NCBI RefSeq assembly: GCF_004016525.1 | Contig: NZ_SACJ01000002.1 | Coordinates: 496,001-560,000 of the forward strand | Length of the DNA stretch: 64,000 nucleotides | Reading direction: 5' to 3' | Source: Flavobacterium sufflavum | GTDB taxonomy: Bacteria > Bacteroidota > Bacteroidia > Flavobacteriales > Flavobacteriaceae | In this document: one piece after another, positions 25,428 through 32,628 of the stretch | Numbering within the stretch: the first letter of the stretch is position 1 | Layout: each line of letters opens with the position of its first letter | Program-made: the position numbers and the translations under genes | The notes under the pieces: generated by a model | Databases searched by the model: none | Told to the model about the DNA's origin: nothing | The model's input: the letters and a program-made list of their open reading frames with translations, nothing else

Positions 25428-26013
25428 AAATGAGTTTAGCTTTTAATTTACTTAACCAAACTGGAGTTATTCCCATAAAGCTAGCTATATTTTGAGCGGG
25501 AAAACGTTTAAATAGAAAAGGATGAGTTTCATAAAGCCAACTCAAATATTCTTCACTTGTTAAACCTAATTGAAAGTTACGGAATAAATCTAGTGTGACA
25601 AAAAGCTCTTCTGTTTTATGAATGTAATATTGAAGCAATTGGATGTCTTTTTGTACAAATGCAAATAAAAAGTCGAAATCAAAAGCAAGAACAATGGATT
25701 TTTCATTTGCTTTAATTTCATAATTTGTTTTTTGATGAAAATAGACGGTATCGTAAGATTTAAAAAATTCGTGAAAACTTTCTGTGTGAAACATTATAGT
25801 TTTTTCTTCACCTCTGGAAGTAATGATATTCCTTATAAAACTTCCTTCTACTACAAAATAAATTTGTCTATCCTTTGTTTGAAATTTAATAAGAGGTTCG
25901 TTTTTGTTGAGAATAATAACATCACATTTTTGCTCAAGTTCAGCAAAAAGTTCTTGGTTTTCAATTGGAGGTAGCTTATTTGCTAAAATCGAAAAATATG
26001 ATGATGCATTCAT
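25423..26013 (-). CDS. Crp/Fnr family transcriptional regulator
   Basis: A 196-residue regulator: beta-roll (NEPLIKFQTKDRQIYFVVEGSFIRN) and C-terminal helix-turn-helix FPAQNIASFMGITPVWLSKLKAKLI, similar in the recognition helix to the Crp/Fnr protein encoded near 15.3 kb. No Cys cluster or cAMP-pocket Arg is visible, so the ligand is unknown. It lies 32 nt after purT on the same strand and 66 nt before the hydrolase start. The gene order regulator, palindrome, target repeats the arrangement at the pirin operon. Confidence 0.9.
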   Translation of the reverse strand: MNASSYFSILANKLPPIENQELFAELEQKCDVIILNKNEPLIKFQTKDRQIYFVVEGSFIRNIITSRGEEKTIMFHTESFHEFFKSYDTVYFHQKTNYEIKANEKSIVLAFDFDFLFAFVQKDIQLLQYYIHKTEELFVTLDLFRNFQLGLTSEEYLSWLYETHPFLFKRFPAQNIASFMGITPVWLSKLKAKLIS

Positions 26014-26045
26014 TTTCAGAGAATCTTGTTGATACTTGCTACTAA

Positions 26046-27209
26046 CTAAGGATTTACAGTTACTAAACTCGCGGCTTTTACAGCACGTTCCACAACTTCT
26101 TCTACTGGAGTTTCTAAAGAATCGCTTGTCAAAGCTACGCCCATTCTTCGGTAAGGTCTTGAAGATGGTTTGCCAAAGATTCTGAAATCGGTTTTAGCTA
26201 AGGCAGCAATTTTTTCTATTCCGGTATATGTTGGATTGGCACTGTTTTCCGAAGCCAAGATTACAGCACTTGCTCCTGTTTTTTCTAAGGTGATTTCAAA
26301 AATAGGTAAACTTAAAATTGCTCGAAGATGCAATTCGAATTCATTAAAATTTTGTGTTCCGGCTAACGTTACCATTCCGGTATCATGCGGACGAGGAGAC
26401 AATTCAGAGAAATAAACGCCATCATCGGCTATGAAAAATTCAACGCCAAAAAGTCCTGCGCCACCCAAGGCTTCAGTAACTTTTTTGGCCATATCCTGCG
26501 CTTCGTATAAATCTTTATCAGAAATTCGGGCGGGTTGCCAGCTTTCCTGATAATCGCCACGTTCTTGTCTGTGACCAATAGGAGCACAGAATAAAGTGCG
26601 GCGGTTGTTTTGGGTAACGGTTAATAAAGTAATCTCGGAATTGAATTTTACAAAAGCTTCCACAATTACTTCTACCACATCTCCACGCGAACCCGCAACG
26701 GCATATTCCCATGCTTTTTCGATGTCAGCTTCGGTTTTTATCGTAGATTGTCCTTTTCCTGACGATGACATCAATGGTTTTACTACACAAGGAATCCCGA
26801 CTTCTAGAACGCCTTTTCGTAACTCTTCGGCTGTTGTGGCATAACGATATTCGGCAGTTTTCAATCCTAATTCTTTAGAAGCTAAGTCACGAATGGCTTT
26901 GCGATTCATCGTAAAGTTGGCCGCCTTAGCCGATGGAACAACGGTAATTCCCTGTTTTTCGTAATCGTAAAAGCGTTCGGTTCTGATAGCTTCTATTTCG
27001 GGAACGATGAAATCGGGATTGTGTTTAGCAACAATTTTATCTAAAGCGTCGCCGTCCAACATATTAATCACTTCAAAATCGTGAGCGACTTGCATAGCAG
27101 GAGCATTTAGATAGCTGTCAACTGCAATTACAGTTTGCCCGATGCGTTGCGCAGCGATTACAAATTCTTTACCAAGTTCGCCTGAGCCGAGAAGAAGGAT
27201 TTTTGCCAT
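26046..27209 (-). CDS. purT: Formate-dependent phosphoribosylglycinamide formyltransferase PurT
   Basis: ATP-grasp enzyme (387 aa) that makes formyl-GAR from GAR, formate and ATP in purine synthesis, the folate-independent alternative to PurN. N-terminus [20 protein letters not shown] is the Rossmann-like loop; [15 protein letters not shown] and [14 protein letters not shown] are the ATP-grasp nucleotide-binding parts; [29 protein letters not shown] contains the Mg-binding Glu residues. Length and motifs match E. coli PurT. Its upstream region is occupied by repeat elements, and a CAAAAATA (minus TATTTTTG) inside a hairpin repeat at 27275-27282 may act as its -7 box. Confidence 0.96.
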   Translation of the reverse strand: MAKILLLGSGELGKEFVIAAQRIGQTVIAVDSYLNAPAMQVAHDFEVINMLDGDALDKIVAKHNPDFIVPEIEAIRTERFYDYEKQGITVVPSAKAANFTMNRKAIRDLASKELGLKTAEYRYATTAEELRKGVLEVGIPCVVKPLMSSSGKGQSTIKTEADIEKAWEYAVAGSRGDVVEVIVEAFVKFNSEITLLTVTQNNRRTLFCAPIGHRQERGDYQESWQPARISDKDLYEAQDMAKKVTEALGGAGLFGVEFFIADDGVYFSELSPRPHDTGMVTLAGTQNFNEFELHLRAILSLPIFEITLEKTGASAVILASENSANPTYTGIEKIAALAKTDFRIFGKPSSRPYRRMGVALTSDSLETPVEEVVERAVKAASLVTVNP

Positions 27210-27220
27210 TTTATATTTTA

Positions 27221-27244
27221 TTGCGAGGAACGAAGCAATCTCAC
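27221..27244. repeat. Interspersed 24-bp repeat, copy 1
   Basis: Block beginning TTGCGAGGAACGAAGCAATC, identical to a second copy at 27487-27510. The ATTGC and GCAAT ends pair, giving a short hairpin. From general experience this sequence is common in Bacteroidetes intergenic DNA; a genome search would confirm it. Confidence 0.7.
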
Positions 27245-27276
27245 TACGAGAATTACTAATGAATAATTAAAAAACA

Positions 27277-27326
27277 AAAATAGTTTAAAATTTGGAGTAT
27301 TGCGACTTCAAATTTTAAACTATTTT
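27277..27326. repeat. ~50-bp hairpin, left copy (direct repeat)
   Basis: Arms of 22 positions (AAAATAGTTTAAAATTTG... paired with ...CAAATTTTAAACTATTTT) flank a 6-nt loop, with one mismatch. The copy at 29109-29158 differs at 3 positions and is in the same orientation. It has the form of a strong terminator, but in this place it lies upstream of purT. Confidence 0.75.
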
Positions 27327-27486
27327 CAGCAACGCGATTAATTTTAAGTATAAATGAATTCTGTTGCAAACGCTTGTTTTTGTGTTTTATTAGTAATTGG
27401 GTATGCGTTGAAAACGAGCGCTATTTTGTAACTCATAGTGACAAAATTTATAAATTTTTCACAAAGTAATTCCGCAAACTGAGTCA

Positions 27487-27510
27487 TTGCGAGGAACGAA
27501 GCAATCTCAC
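27487..27510. repeat. Interspersed 24-bp repeat, copy 2
   Basis: Identical to the 24 bp at 27221-27244, same orientation, 266 bp away. Confidence 0.7.
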
Positions 27511-27676
27511 AATAAATTTTATAGATTATAGGAAGACGTGCGAAGTCAGGAGATATTCGCACAGCATTCCTAATTATATTTTGTTGTTAGATGAAGACTT
27601 CGAAGAGTGGGGAAGAATTCTGTAATTTAATTTTGGTCTTTATAGTTTTATCTTATGGGGACAAGCGTGACGTAAT

Positions 27677-28361
27677 TTATTTTTTAAGTTTCTCAATTTC
27701 ATCCAAACTTCTAATAGCTAAATTTAAAGCATTATCTTCTTCTTCTTGGGTCAATTCAATTCCGTGAATTGCTTTACTGCAAATTTTAATTACATAGTTT
27801 AAATTATCTACTGTTGATTTTGATAAGATATTCAATCCATACATAGTATAAAGTATTTTTTGAGGAGAAGAATATTCATTTGTTTGTAACTTATTTTTAT
27901 TAGCTAAATCTCTTATAGTTATCTCTAAGTGTCGACGCAATTTTGCTAATGCATTCCAGGTTTGACCTGTTTCATACTCAAGTATTATAGGGATTAAATC
28001 CATTGAAATATTGGCACTATATTCTCTGCTATTTTCTGGAGCAATAATTTTTTGACTTAATTTTTCTTCAGTGCCTATATAGTTAACAATTGTCTGAACG
28101 TATTTATTAACTATTTTTTGAATTTTTTTGTTGGCAGAATATTCTTTTATAGTTACTTGTCCTAAATTTTTGTCAAGATATTTGCCTAATAATTTTATAT
28201 CAAATGAATCTATTAATTCATCCAAAGATTTCTCTCTTATATCGTCGAGTGATTTAGTTTGTTTTTTTTTTATTGAAATAAATAGCTAATAGAGTAGCTA
28301 CCATAGAAAGTATCCCTGTTAAACTAGAAATAGTAGTAATAATATTTTGAAAATCCTCCAT
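27677..28361 (-). CDS. Membrane-anchored helical protein of unknown function, split by an apparent frameshift at A10
   Basis: Read from the ATG at 28361, the frame gives a 30-residue start with one TM helix (SLTGILSMVATLLAIYF), then a run of ten A (28271-28262 on the minus strand), and a stop two codons later. The next frame is open from that run to 27677 and has no good start (only TTG at 28225). Losing one A joins the halves into ~227 aa: anchor, basic linker, then a helical domain. The last ~90 residues (WNALAKLRRHLEITIRDLA ... KICSKAIHGIELTQEEEDNAL) recall DUF4145/HEPN-like helices, but no Rx4-6H is intact. It begins 2 nt after the upstream 2-TM gene. It could be a sequencing error, slippage, or a phase-off allele. 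Confidence 0.55.
28262..28271. repeat. Homopolymer tract of ten A/T at a reading-frame break
   Basis: Ten T on the plus strand (ten A on the coding strand), exactly where the coding potential shifts frame. Nine A would restore one continuous protein. Confidence 0.85.
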
Positions 28362-28363
28362 AA

Positions 28364-28735
28364 TTACTGATTAAGAATTGATCTATATAAGGAAAGGAAA
28401 GGACGTATCTTTTTTAAATCGCTTAGTAATTTGATTGCTGAAATGTATTCTCGTGTTATCAAATTTAACTCGTACATTTTATAAAAGCCATATGAAGCTG
28501 TTGCAAGTGAAAAGCAAAAAGCTATTATTATTTCTTGAAGATTAACTTTAAATTCTTGTTTGAAATATGATATGCTTAATGCGACAATAATAGAAACAGC
28601 AGCACCGATTGTGCCTTTTATAGTCATCGTTGTTTTGTCATAATACCAATCAAAAGCTTTTTGTACTTTTTCTTCGGCGTCTTCAATGTCTTCTGATGCC
28701 AAATCAATTAAATCTATTATTCTAATATCACTCAT
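28364..28735 (-). CDS. Two-TM membrane protein of unknown function
   Basis: A 123-residue protein. A charged N-terminal helix (DLASEDIEDAEEKVQKAFDWYYDK) is followed by two TM helices (about residues 44-58, GTIGAAVSIIVALSISYF, and 69-86, IIIAFCFSLATASYGFYKMY), then a short helical tail ending in Gln. The layout (cytosolic helix, TM hairpin, helix) resembles small 2-TM effectors such as SLATT-type proteins, but no family motif can be confirmed. It is the first gene of a two-gene unit, 2 nt before the anchored protein, and lies in an AT-rich insert between two direct hairpin repeats. No function is assigned. Confidence 0.6.
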   Translation of the reverse strand: MSDIRIIDLIDLASEDIEDAEEKVQKAFDWYYDKTTMTIKGTIGAAVSIIVALSISYFKQEFKVNLQEIIIAFCFSLATASYGFYKMYELNLITREYISAIKLLSDLKKIRPFLSLYRSILNQ

Positions 28736-28996
28736 ATCTCGATTTAGATGGCTGTGTTAGTAAATTGCTGTTAACTTGTATATAGGTTTGATAGCTATCC
28801 GCTATCGTATTTATTTCTCAAATATATAAAAATATCCTACAAAATATTTCTGCAACTCGTTTTCTTTCTCAATCATTTTATTTAAGGTTTTCAATTGGAT
28901 TTGCAGTTTTTCTATTTGGGAGTTTTATTGGTGTTGAGGTAAATCCAGATGCTATTGTGGTAACAGGATTATGGGTTAGGGATAGTAGTGGAAATC

Positions 28997-29092
28997 CTTT
29001 TATTTTTTCTTTAAAAATAAAAGATTGTAACGGATAGCCCGACCTCGTTGTTGAAACAAAATAAATTGGAATTACAATTTTCAACAACGAGG
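28997..29092. repeat. Degenerate intergenic repeat with two hairpins
   Basis: Hairpin 1: CTTTTATTTTT (28997-29007) pairs with AAAAATAAAAG (29013-29023). Hairpin 2: CCTCGTTGTTGAAA (29043-29056) pairs perfectly with TTTCAACAACGAGG (29079-29092). The text around them (GGATAGCCCGACC) looks like an interspersed flavobacterial repeat, from memory only. Confidence 0.55.
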
Positions 29093-29108
29093 GAACCCCA
29101 TAAACAAA

Positions 29109-29158
29109 AAAATAGTTTAAAATTTGGAGTATTGTCACTTCAAATCTTAAACTATTTT
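29109..29158 (-). terminator. ~50-bp hairpin, right copy; terminator of the enolase-superfamily gene
   Basis: Near-identical to the hairpin at 27277-27326. It lies 17 bp after the stop of the minus-strand gene and on that strand is followed by a T-rich tract, so it is a good terminator here. Confidence 0.75.
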
Positions 29159-29175
29159 AGAAAAAGGAGTTGTTT

Positions 29176-30264
29176 TTATAACTTAATTTCAGTCATTCGG
29201 TCATCGATAAAACCGAATCCCCAACCCGGTAAATCGTGCGGTTTTGCAAAACCATCCTGGATAACCATAGGATTGTCAATTAATGGATCGACCCAGTCAA
29301 AAGATTCTACGCCCACGCCATTTGAAATGGTACACAACAACGGAACATCGTAATCCTTGTAATAATGCGGGAGCACAGGCAGGTGGAAACTTTTAGCCAA
29401 AGCTGCACTTTCGCGCCAGGCTTCGACACCGCCAATTCTCAAAATATCGGGTTGCCAAATGTCCAAGGCATTTCTGGTAGCTAATTCTCTAAGCGGCAAA
29501 GTATCGAATTCTCTTTCTCCCATAGCTAGTGAAATTCCGGTTTGGTTTTTCAGGATTTCGTAGCCCTGAAAATTCTGGTGATGGATAGGTTCTTCAAACC
29601 AGTTGATGTTTAAATCCCGGGCTTCACGAGCCAGTTTCATTGCCGATGGCAAATCCATTCCTTGGTTGGCATCCATCATAATATCTACTTTGTCGCCCAC
29701 GGCTTCGCGCACTAAACGCAAACGCTCCACATCGGTGCTGACTTTTGGCGAACCTACTTTTATTTTTACCGCTTTGAAACCTCTGTCGGCATAATTGGTC
29801 ACTTCTTCAATCAATTCATCGATGGAGTAGGAAATCCAACCGCCGCTTCCGTAAATGGATACTTTTTCTTTGTGTGTGCCTAAGATTTTATGGATGGGTT
29901 GTCCTAAAGTTTTACCCCAGGCATCCCACATGGCAATGTTGATGGCGGCTTGTGCCCAACGCAATACGCCCTGGTTTCCAAAATATTCGGCTAAGTCGTC
30001 CAATTTTTGGTAAACTGCCGCAGTTTCGTTGGCCTTATAGCCTTTTATGACCGGAATAATATCTTTTAGTGCACCTACAATGGCATTGGGAGAATATTGA
30101 AAAGACAATAAATAGGATTCGCCAATGACACCGTTTTCCAGTTGGATTCGCATTACGATAAATGAAATTTCGGTTAGCGTATGTGTGGCATCCGATATTG
30201 GTTTTTTAAGTGTAGTGGAAGCCTTGTATAATTTGACGTCTCTGATGGCAGTATCTGTATTCAT
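29176..30264 (-). CDS. Mandelate racemase/muconate lactonizing enzyme (enolase superfamily)
   Basis: A 362-residue TIM-barrel enzyme with the MR/MLE capping domain. Active-site parts: KAVKIKVGSP with the KxK pair Lys167/Lys169; Mg ligands Asp198 (MMDANQG), Glu224 (WFEEPI) and Glu250 (MGERE); second-shell Asp273 and His300 (LPHYYKDYD). A His-Asp base opposite KxK fits the mandelate racemase-like subgroup, which abstracts a proton alpha to a carboxylate, e.g. acid-sugar dehydratases or racemases. The exact substrate cannot be read. It diverges from an AraC-type gene across a symmetric array of possible binding sites, so it is probably induced by its substrate. Confidence 0.9.
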   Translation of the reverse strand: MNTDTAIRDVKLYKASTTLKKPISDATHTLTEISFIVMRIQLENGVIGESYLLSFQYSPNAIVGALKDIIPVIKGYKANETAAVYQKLDDLAEYFGNQGVLRWAQAAINIAMWDAWGKTLGQPIHKILGTHKEKVSIYGSGGWISYSIDELIEEVTNYADRGFKAVKIKVGSPKVSTDVERLRLVREAVGDKVDIMMDANQGMDLPSAMKLAREARDLNINWFEEPIHHQNFQGYEILKNQTGISLAMGEREFDTLPLRELATRNALDIWQPDILRIGGVEAWRESAALAKSFHLPVLPHYYKDYDVPLLCTISNGVGVESFDWVDPLIDNPMVIQDGFAKPHDLPGWGFGFIDDRMTEIKL

Positions 30265-30306
30265 GCTATGTTGTTTTAGATATGCAATATTACAACTCTA
30301 AAAGCA

Positions 30307-30313
30307 ACACTAT
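30307..30313. promoter_or_regulatory. ACACTAT half-site 1 of four (divergent regulatory region)
   Basis: ACACTAT, 30 bp left of half-site 2 in the same orientation. Mirror image of half-site 4 around position ~30349. Confidence 0.5.
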
Positions 30314-30336
30314 TTACACAATAAATGGATTTTTAA

Positions 30337-30343
30337 ACACTAT
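30337..30343. promoter_or_regulatory. ACACTAT half-site 2 of four
   Basis: ACACTAT. Forms an inverted pair with half-site 3 (11 bp between them). Confidence 0.5.
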
Positions 30344-30354
30344 ATTGATAAAGA

Positions 30355-30361
30355 ATAGTGT
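30355..30361. promoter_or_regulatory. ATAGTGT half-site 3 of four (inverted)
   Basis: ATAGTGT, reverse complement of the ACACTAT sites. Confidence 0.5.
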
Positions 30362-30385
30362 ATTTTTAATCTTTATTAAACCATT

Positions 30386-30392
30386 ATAGTGT
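30386..30392. promoter_or_regulatory. ATAGTGT half-site 4 of four (inverted)
   Basis: ATAGTGT, 31 bp right of half-site 3 and just before the AraC-type start codon, where binding could repress the regulator's own gene. Confidence 0.5.
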
Positions 30393-30396
30393 AAAA

Positions 30397-31248
30397 ATGA
30401 AAGCTGAATACCGAAGTATAAGTCCATCGCCGGGTAGTTCTTTTAAAACGACTTTGTTTGAAGGCAAAGAATTTATTGCTTCCTGGCATTTTCATCCTCA
30501 ATATGAGCTGACTTATATTCTGGGAAGTAGTGGAATCCGATATGTGGGAGATAATATGGGGAATTTTGAATATGGCGACTTGGTTTTGGTCGGTTCTAAT
30601 TTGCCGCATTGCTGGAAAACCATTGGCGAACAAAAAGAAGAAGTACGCTGTATTATTGTGCAATGGGACGAAGAAATGCTCGAAGATTGGTTAGAGAAAA
30701 AAGAATTCCAGCACATTAAGCAACTCCTTGCTTTGGCTTCAAGAGGAATTCGGTTTGATTTTGAAACGGCTTTGAAGGTGGAGAGTAAGTTGTTAGCCTT
30801 GGTTGAATTGCCTCCTTTTGAGCGGCTTTTGTCTTTTTTGCAAATATTACAGGAATTAGCAGTGAATGCGAATCATCACTTTTTAGCTGGCGAAGGTTTT
30901 ACAACTAATTTGACCATTAAAGAAAGTGAGCGGGTGAATTTGATTTACAATTATGTGAAGGAATATTACAACCAGCAAATTAGTCTGGACGATGTTTCTA
31001 AAAAAATAGCGATGAACAAAGAATCCTTTTGCCGTTTTTTTAAGAAGACCTTTCGCAAATCTTTTTTTGAATTTATCAATGAATACAAAATTAGTATGGC
31101 AACCAAAATGCTTATCAATACTGATTTAACCGCTTCTGAAATTGGTTACGAAGTGGGTTATAATAATTTGAGTTTTTTTAATCGACAGTTCAATAAGTTT
31201 GTAAAAATGTCGCCTTCTAAGTATCGAAAGATGTATCGGGATATTTAA
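30397..31248 (+). CDS. AraC-family transcriptional regulator (cupin sensor)
   Basis: A 283-residue regulator. The N-terminal cupin has WHFHPQYELTYILGSSGIRYVGDN and GDLVLVGSNLPHCWK, the usual sugar or sugar-acid sensing fold. The C-terminal two helix-turn-helix motifs include ISLDDVSKKIAMNKESFCRFFKKT and LTASEIGYEVGYNNLSFFNRQFNKFVKMSPSKYRK. It diverges from an enolase-superfamily gene; the space between has four half-sites in dyad symmetry. The simplest reading is that it controls that enzyme gene and itself. Confidence 0.93.
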   Translation: MKAEYRSISPSPGSSFKTTLFEGKEFIASWHFHPQYELTYILGSSGIRYVGDNMGNFEYGDLVLVGSNLPHCWKTIGEQKEEVRCIIVQWDEEMLEDWLEKKEFQHIKQLLALASRGIRFDFETALKVESKLLALVELPPFERLLSFLQILQELAVNANHHFLAGEGFTTNLTIKESERVNLIYNYVKEYYNQQISLDDVSKKIAMNKESFCRFFKKTFRKSFFEFINEYKISMATKMLINTDLTASEIGYEVGYNNLSFFNRQFNKFVKMSPSKYRKMYRDI

Positions 31249-31253
31249 TAAAA

Positions 31254-31279
31254 AAAGCCCCAAGTTTCCTTGAGGCTTT
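31254..31279. terminator. Bidirectional terminator between AraC-type and aminotransferase genes
   Basis: AAAGCCcCAAG and CTTGaGGCTTT flank a 4-nt loop; A-run before and T-containing sequence after. Confidence 0.75.
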
Positions 31280-31334
31280 GATATAAATTTTAAGTTAGTG
31301 TTCTAACTTCTAATTTCTGACTTCTAACTTTAGA

Positions 31335-32525
31335 CTATCCTGCCAAAGCGTCTTTGATTCTTTTTAATGCTTCTTTTAACAATTCGTCGCTGGTAGCATA
31401 AGAAAAACGAATACAGTTAGGGTTACCAAAAGCATCACCAGTTACGGTTGCTACATTTGCTTCAGCCAAAAGATACATAGAAACATCGTTAGCATCTTTA
31501 ATTTCAGTTCCTTTTAATGTTTTTCCGAAGAAAGAAGAAACGTCTGGGAACACATAGAAAGCTCCTTCCGGAACGTTGATTTTTACTCCTGGAATTTCTT
31601 TTAATAATCCAACAACTAAATCTCTACGGCTGTGGAAAGCCTGAACCATGTGGTTTAACACAGACGGGTCAGCATCTACAGCAGTAATTGTAGCGCGTTG
31701 TGCCACAGAATTTGCTCCTGAAGTTACCTGTCCTTGAATTTTAGTACAAGCTTTAGCGATAAATTCCGGTGCTCCAATGTATCCAATTCTGTATCCTGTC
31801 ATAGCGAAAGCTTTAGCAACTCCGTTTACAGTGATTGTTCTGTCGAATAATCCTGGGATAGAAGCGATACTGCAGAAAGTTCCTGAGAAATTGATATGCT
31901 CATAGATTTCGTCAGCAACGATGTATATGTTTGGATATTTTTCTAAAACTTTACCAAGCGCAGTTAATTCTTCACGGCTGTAAACAGATCCTGAAGGATT
32001 ACAAGGAGAAGAAAACCACATCATTTTAGTTTTTGGTGTGATAGCAGCTTCTAATTGTTCTGGTGTGATTTTGAAATCAGTTTCTACAGAAGTTGGAACT
32101 TCTACAGGAACACCACCTGATAATTTTACGATTTCGAAGTAAGAAACCCAGTAAGGTGCTGGTAAGATTACTTCGTCACCATCGTTTAACATTACCTGTG
32201 CAATGTTGTATAAAGATTGTTTTGCCCCTGTAGATACTACAATTTGAGATGGTTTGTAATCTAAACCGTTGTCTCTTTTGAATTTTCTGCAGATAGCATC
32301 TTTCAATTCAGCATATCCGTCAACTGGAGAATAAGTGCTGTAGTTTTCGTCAATCGCTTTTTTAGCGGCTTCTTTGATGAAATCAGGCGTGTTAAAGTCA
32401 GGTTCTCCTAAACTTAAACTGATAATGTCTTTACCTTGCGCTTTTAATTCTCTAGCCAAAGCTGCCATTGCTAATGTTTGTGATGTAGCAAGATTGTTAA
32501 TTCTGTCTGAAAGTGGATTACTCAT
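31335..32525 (-). CDS. Class I pyridoxal-phosphate aminotransferase (aspartate aminotransferase type)
   Basis: Fold-type I aminotransferase of 396 aa, subgroup I-gamma aspartate aminotransferase as in thermophiles and Bacteroidetes. Marks: SLSLGEPDFNTPDFIKEAA at the N-terminus, STGAKQSLYN, PYWVSYFEIVKLSGG, SPCNPSGSVYSREEL, IVADEIYEHINFSG, and VNGVAKAFAMTGYRIGY with the PLP-binding Lys. The final Arg for the substrate carboxylate is in CIRFSYATSDE. It probably interconverts aspartate and oxaloacetate; other amino acids are possible. It is a single gene ending at a shared terminator. Confidence 0.93.
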   Translation of the reverse strand: MSNPLSDRINNLATSQTLAMAALARELKAQGKDIISLSLGEPDFNTPDFIKEAAKKAIDENYSTYSPVDGYAELKDAICRKFKRDNGLDYKPSQIVVSTGAKQSLYNIAQVMLNDGDEVILPAPYWVSYFEIVKLSGGVPVEVPTSVETDFKITPEQLEAAITPKTKMMWFSSPCNPSGSVYSREELTALGKVLEKYPNIYIVADEIYEHINFSGTFCSIASIPGLFDRTITVNGVAKAFAMTGYRIGYIGAPEFIAKACTKIQGQVTSGANSVAQRATITAVDADPSVLNHMVQAFHSRRDLVVGLLKEIPGVKINVPEGAFYVFPDVSSFFGKTLKGTEIKDANDVSMYLLAEANVATVTGDAFGNPNCIRFSYATSDELLKEALKRIKDALAG

Positions 32526-32628
32526 TAATAAAGTGTTGAAAGCCCTAAAATTCTTTTTTTGAATTAAGGGAGGTTAATTATTTATTTTAATTAATTATTG
32601 TTTAAAAACACCGAAGCGTCTCTTTATT

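Larger units (their letters stand above)
27210..27676. other. Intergenic region filled with repeat elements
   Basis: No gene is supported. It holds two identical 24-bp copies of an interspersed repeat, a ~50-bp hairpin repeated once more at 29.1 kb, and another inverted repeat TGCGAA...TTCGCA at about 27538-27560. A 72-codon open frame here overlaps the repeats and has no family features, so it is left out. Confidence 0.6.
28736..29175. other. Intergenic region with degenerate repeat element and terminator
   Basis: No supported gene. The right half holds two stable hairpins and the ~50-bp terminator-like repeat. An 86-codon open frame across it is compositionally repeat-derived and is rejected. 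The left part should hold the promoter of the 2-TM gene, but no clear TAnnTTTG box was found. Confidence 0.55.

Noticed and set aside
27344..27562. 72-codon open frame on the minus strand
   Set aside because: It overlaps the 24-bp repeat and other repeats, has no family features, and no promoter was seen.
28878..29138. 86-codon open frame on the minus strand
   Set aside because: It spans the two-hairpin repeat and half of the terminator hairpin; probably repeat-derived.
27210..29175. Insertion sequence or prophage remnant
   Set aside because: Repeats are present but there is no transposase, integrase or phage gene, and no clear target duplication apart from the hairpin repeats.
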